64,000 nt of DNA. Source: Trametes villosa. Taxonomy: Eukaryota > Basidiomycota > Agaricomycetes > Polyporales > Polyporaceae. The notes under the pieces are model-generated. The model saw only the letters and a list, made by a program, of their open reading frames with translations, did no database searches and was not told the origin of the DNA. Made by a program: the position numbers and the translations under genes. This document shows positions 63,383 through 64,000 of the stretch, piece by piece. Location: positions 3,162,001-3,226,000 of the forward strand of contig PUDQ02000003.1 of the NCBI GenBank assembly GCA_002964805.2. Direction: 5' to 3'. Every line of letters starts with the position of its first letter. Position 1 is the stretch's first letter.

Positions 63383-64000
63383 TCTGGCTGAACTTGGTGA
63401 TCCAACCCGCCGCCAAAGATGCCGGTCCGCAAATGATAGATGTGGTGAATTCAAAGCAGCAGCAATCGGCCCTCTTGGCGACTCAGGCGAGGCTCTACAT
63501 ACTAGTGGGTCAGTGTTGCTTCTTTACAGCAATGATGATGGCTAAAAAAGTTAGCCTACCGCTAATAACCGGGTGTGTACTTCGAAGTGAGTAGGGAGAG
63601 TGAGTGAGTGATTCAAGTTGAGTTCCACGACGCGTCTCGGAAAACGCCGACAGACTTGGCCCAGCTTCTCGGGCGCCTCTGAGCTGAGTCCTTCTCCTAC
63701 CTTAGCCTAGGCTTGTTCTACTCGCCATCTCTCGTTCCGGATCAAGCACGCTGACTGATCGACAAGTACTCATGCTTCTTCGACGCTACAATCTACCACT
63801 CTACCATGAGGAGGGACATGAACAGACATCCATTTTATTGACATCTACTTTGGTATATCATACGAGTATGCACGACCACGGCGGCCGAACGCCATGATCC
63901 CGCACCCCACCCGCCGTGGACCCTCGCGCTGTCCGACACCCCCGGACCTCGAGCTCCGACGACACCTTCCGCAACCGTGGATAGACGAAGGTCAACGGCT
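63383..64000. other. Right end, nothing recognised
   Basis: Upstream flank of the F-box gene and about 400 bp of sequence without a coding signal. Confidence 0.5.

Overview
This is nuclear DNA from a filamentous basidiomycete, most likely an Agaricomycete of the polypore kind. The evidence is many short (about 40-110 nt) GT-AG introns, a cluster of class I hydrophobins, a Zn2Cys6 regulator, an F-box/LRR protein, a DNA primase gene, and transposons typical of that class. Exon structures were read by eye from splice sites, frame continuity and comparison of paralogues inside the window; no database search was possible, and species-level identity is not claimed.

Layout. (1) 1-18 kb is a gene region rich in tandem duplicates of small secreted proteins. 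It holds two copies of a cysteine-poor secreted protein (1984-2854 and 3951-4828, +), four class I hydrophobins (-), two of them in a 2.2-kb tandem duplication, and two Kex2-site-containing secreted proteins (12168-13274, frame-broken; 14692-15783, intact). (2) 18.3-50.5 kb is a nest of mobile elements. It starts with the 3' part of a Plavaka/KDZ-type DNA-transposon gene, cut by a 19.6-kb Ty3/gypsy-type LTR retrotransposon (19987-39610). The far side of that element abuts the 3' end of a LINE, whose A-rich tail lies inside an ABCC-type transporter gene. The same transporter gene is split again by a young Ty1/copia element (42188-47486) with a 5-bp target-site duplication. The transporter is therefore dead: split in its first nucleotide-binding domain and missing its second half. 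(3) 51-64 kb is mostly single-copy: the DNA primase small subunit gene (PRI1), a Zn2Cys6 transcription factor, a decayed inverted second copy of the primase gene, and an F-box/LRR-like gene.

The most unusual object is the gypsy-type element. Its LTR carries long in-register arrays of heat-shock-element pentamers upstream of a TATA box. Downstream of that box, in the presumed 5' leader, is a row of short hairpins at about 24-nt spacing whose stems co-vary while the loop stays GGA-containing. Its Gag ORF encodes two retropepsin-like domains. About 9 kb of extra sequence, with two GC-rich unknown ORFs, minisatellites and a second heat-shock-like/TATA promoter, separates gag-pro from pol. Regulation of the host genes is visible only as TATA boxes about 75-150 bp upstream of several start codons.
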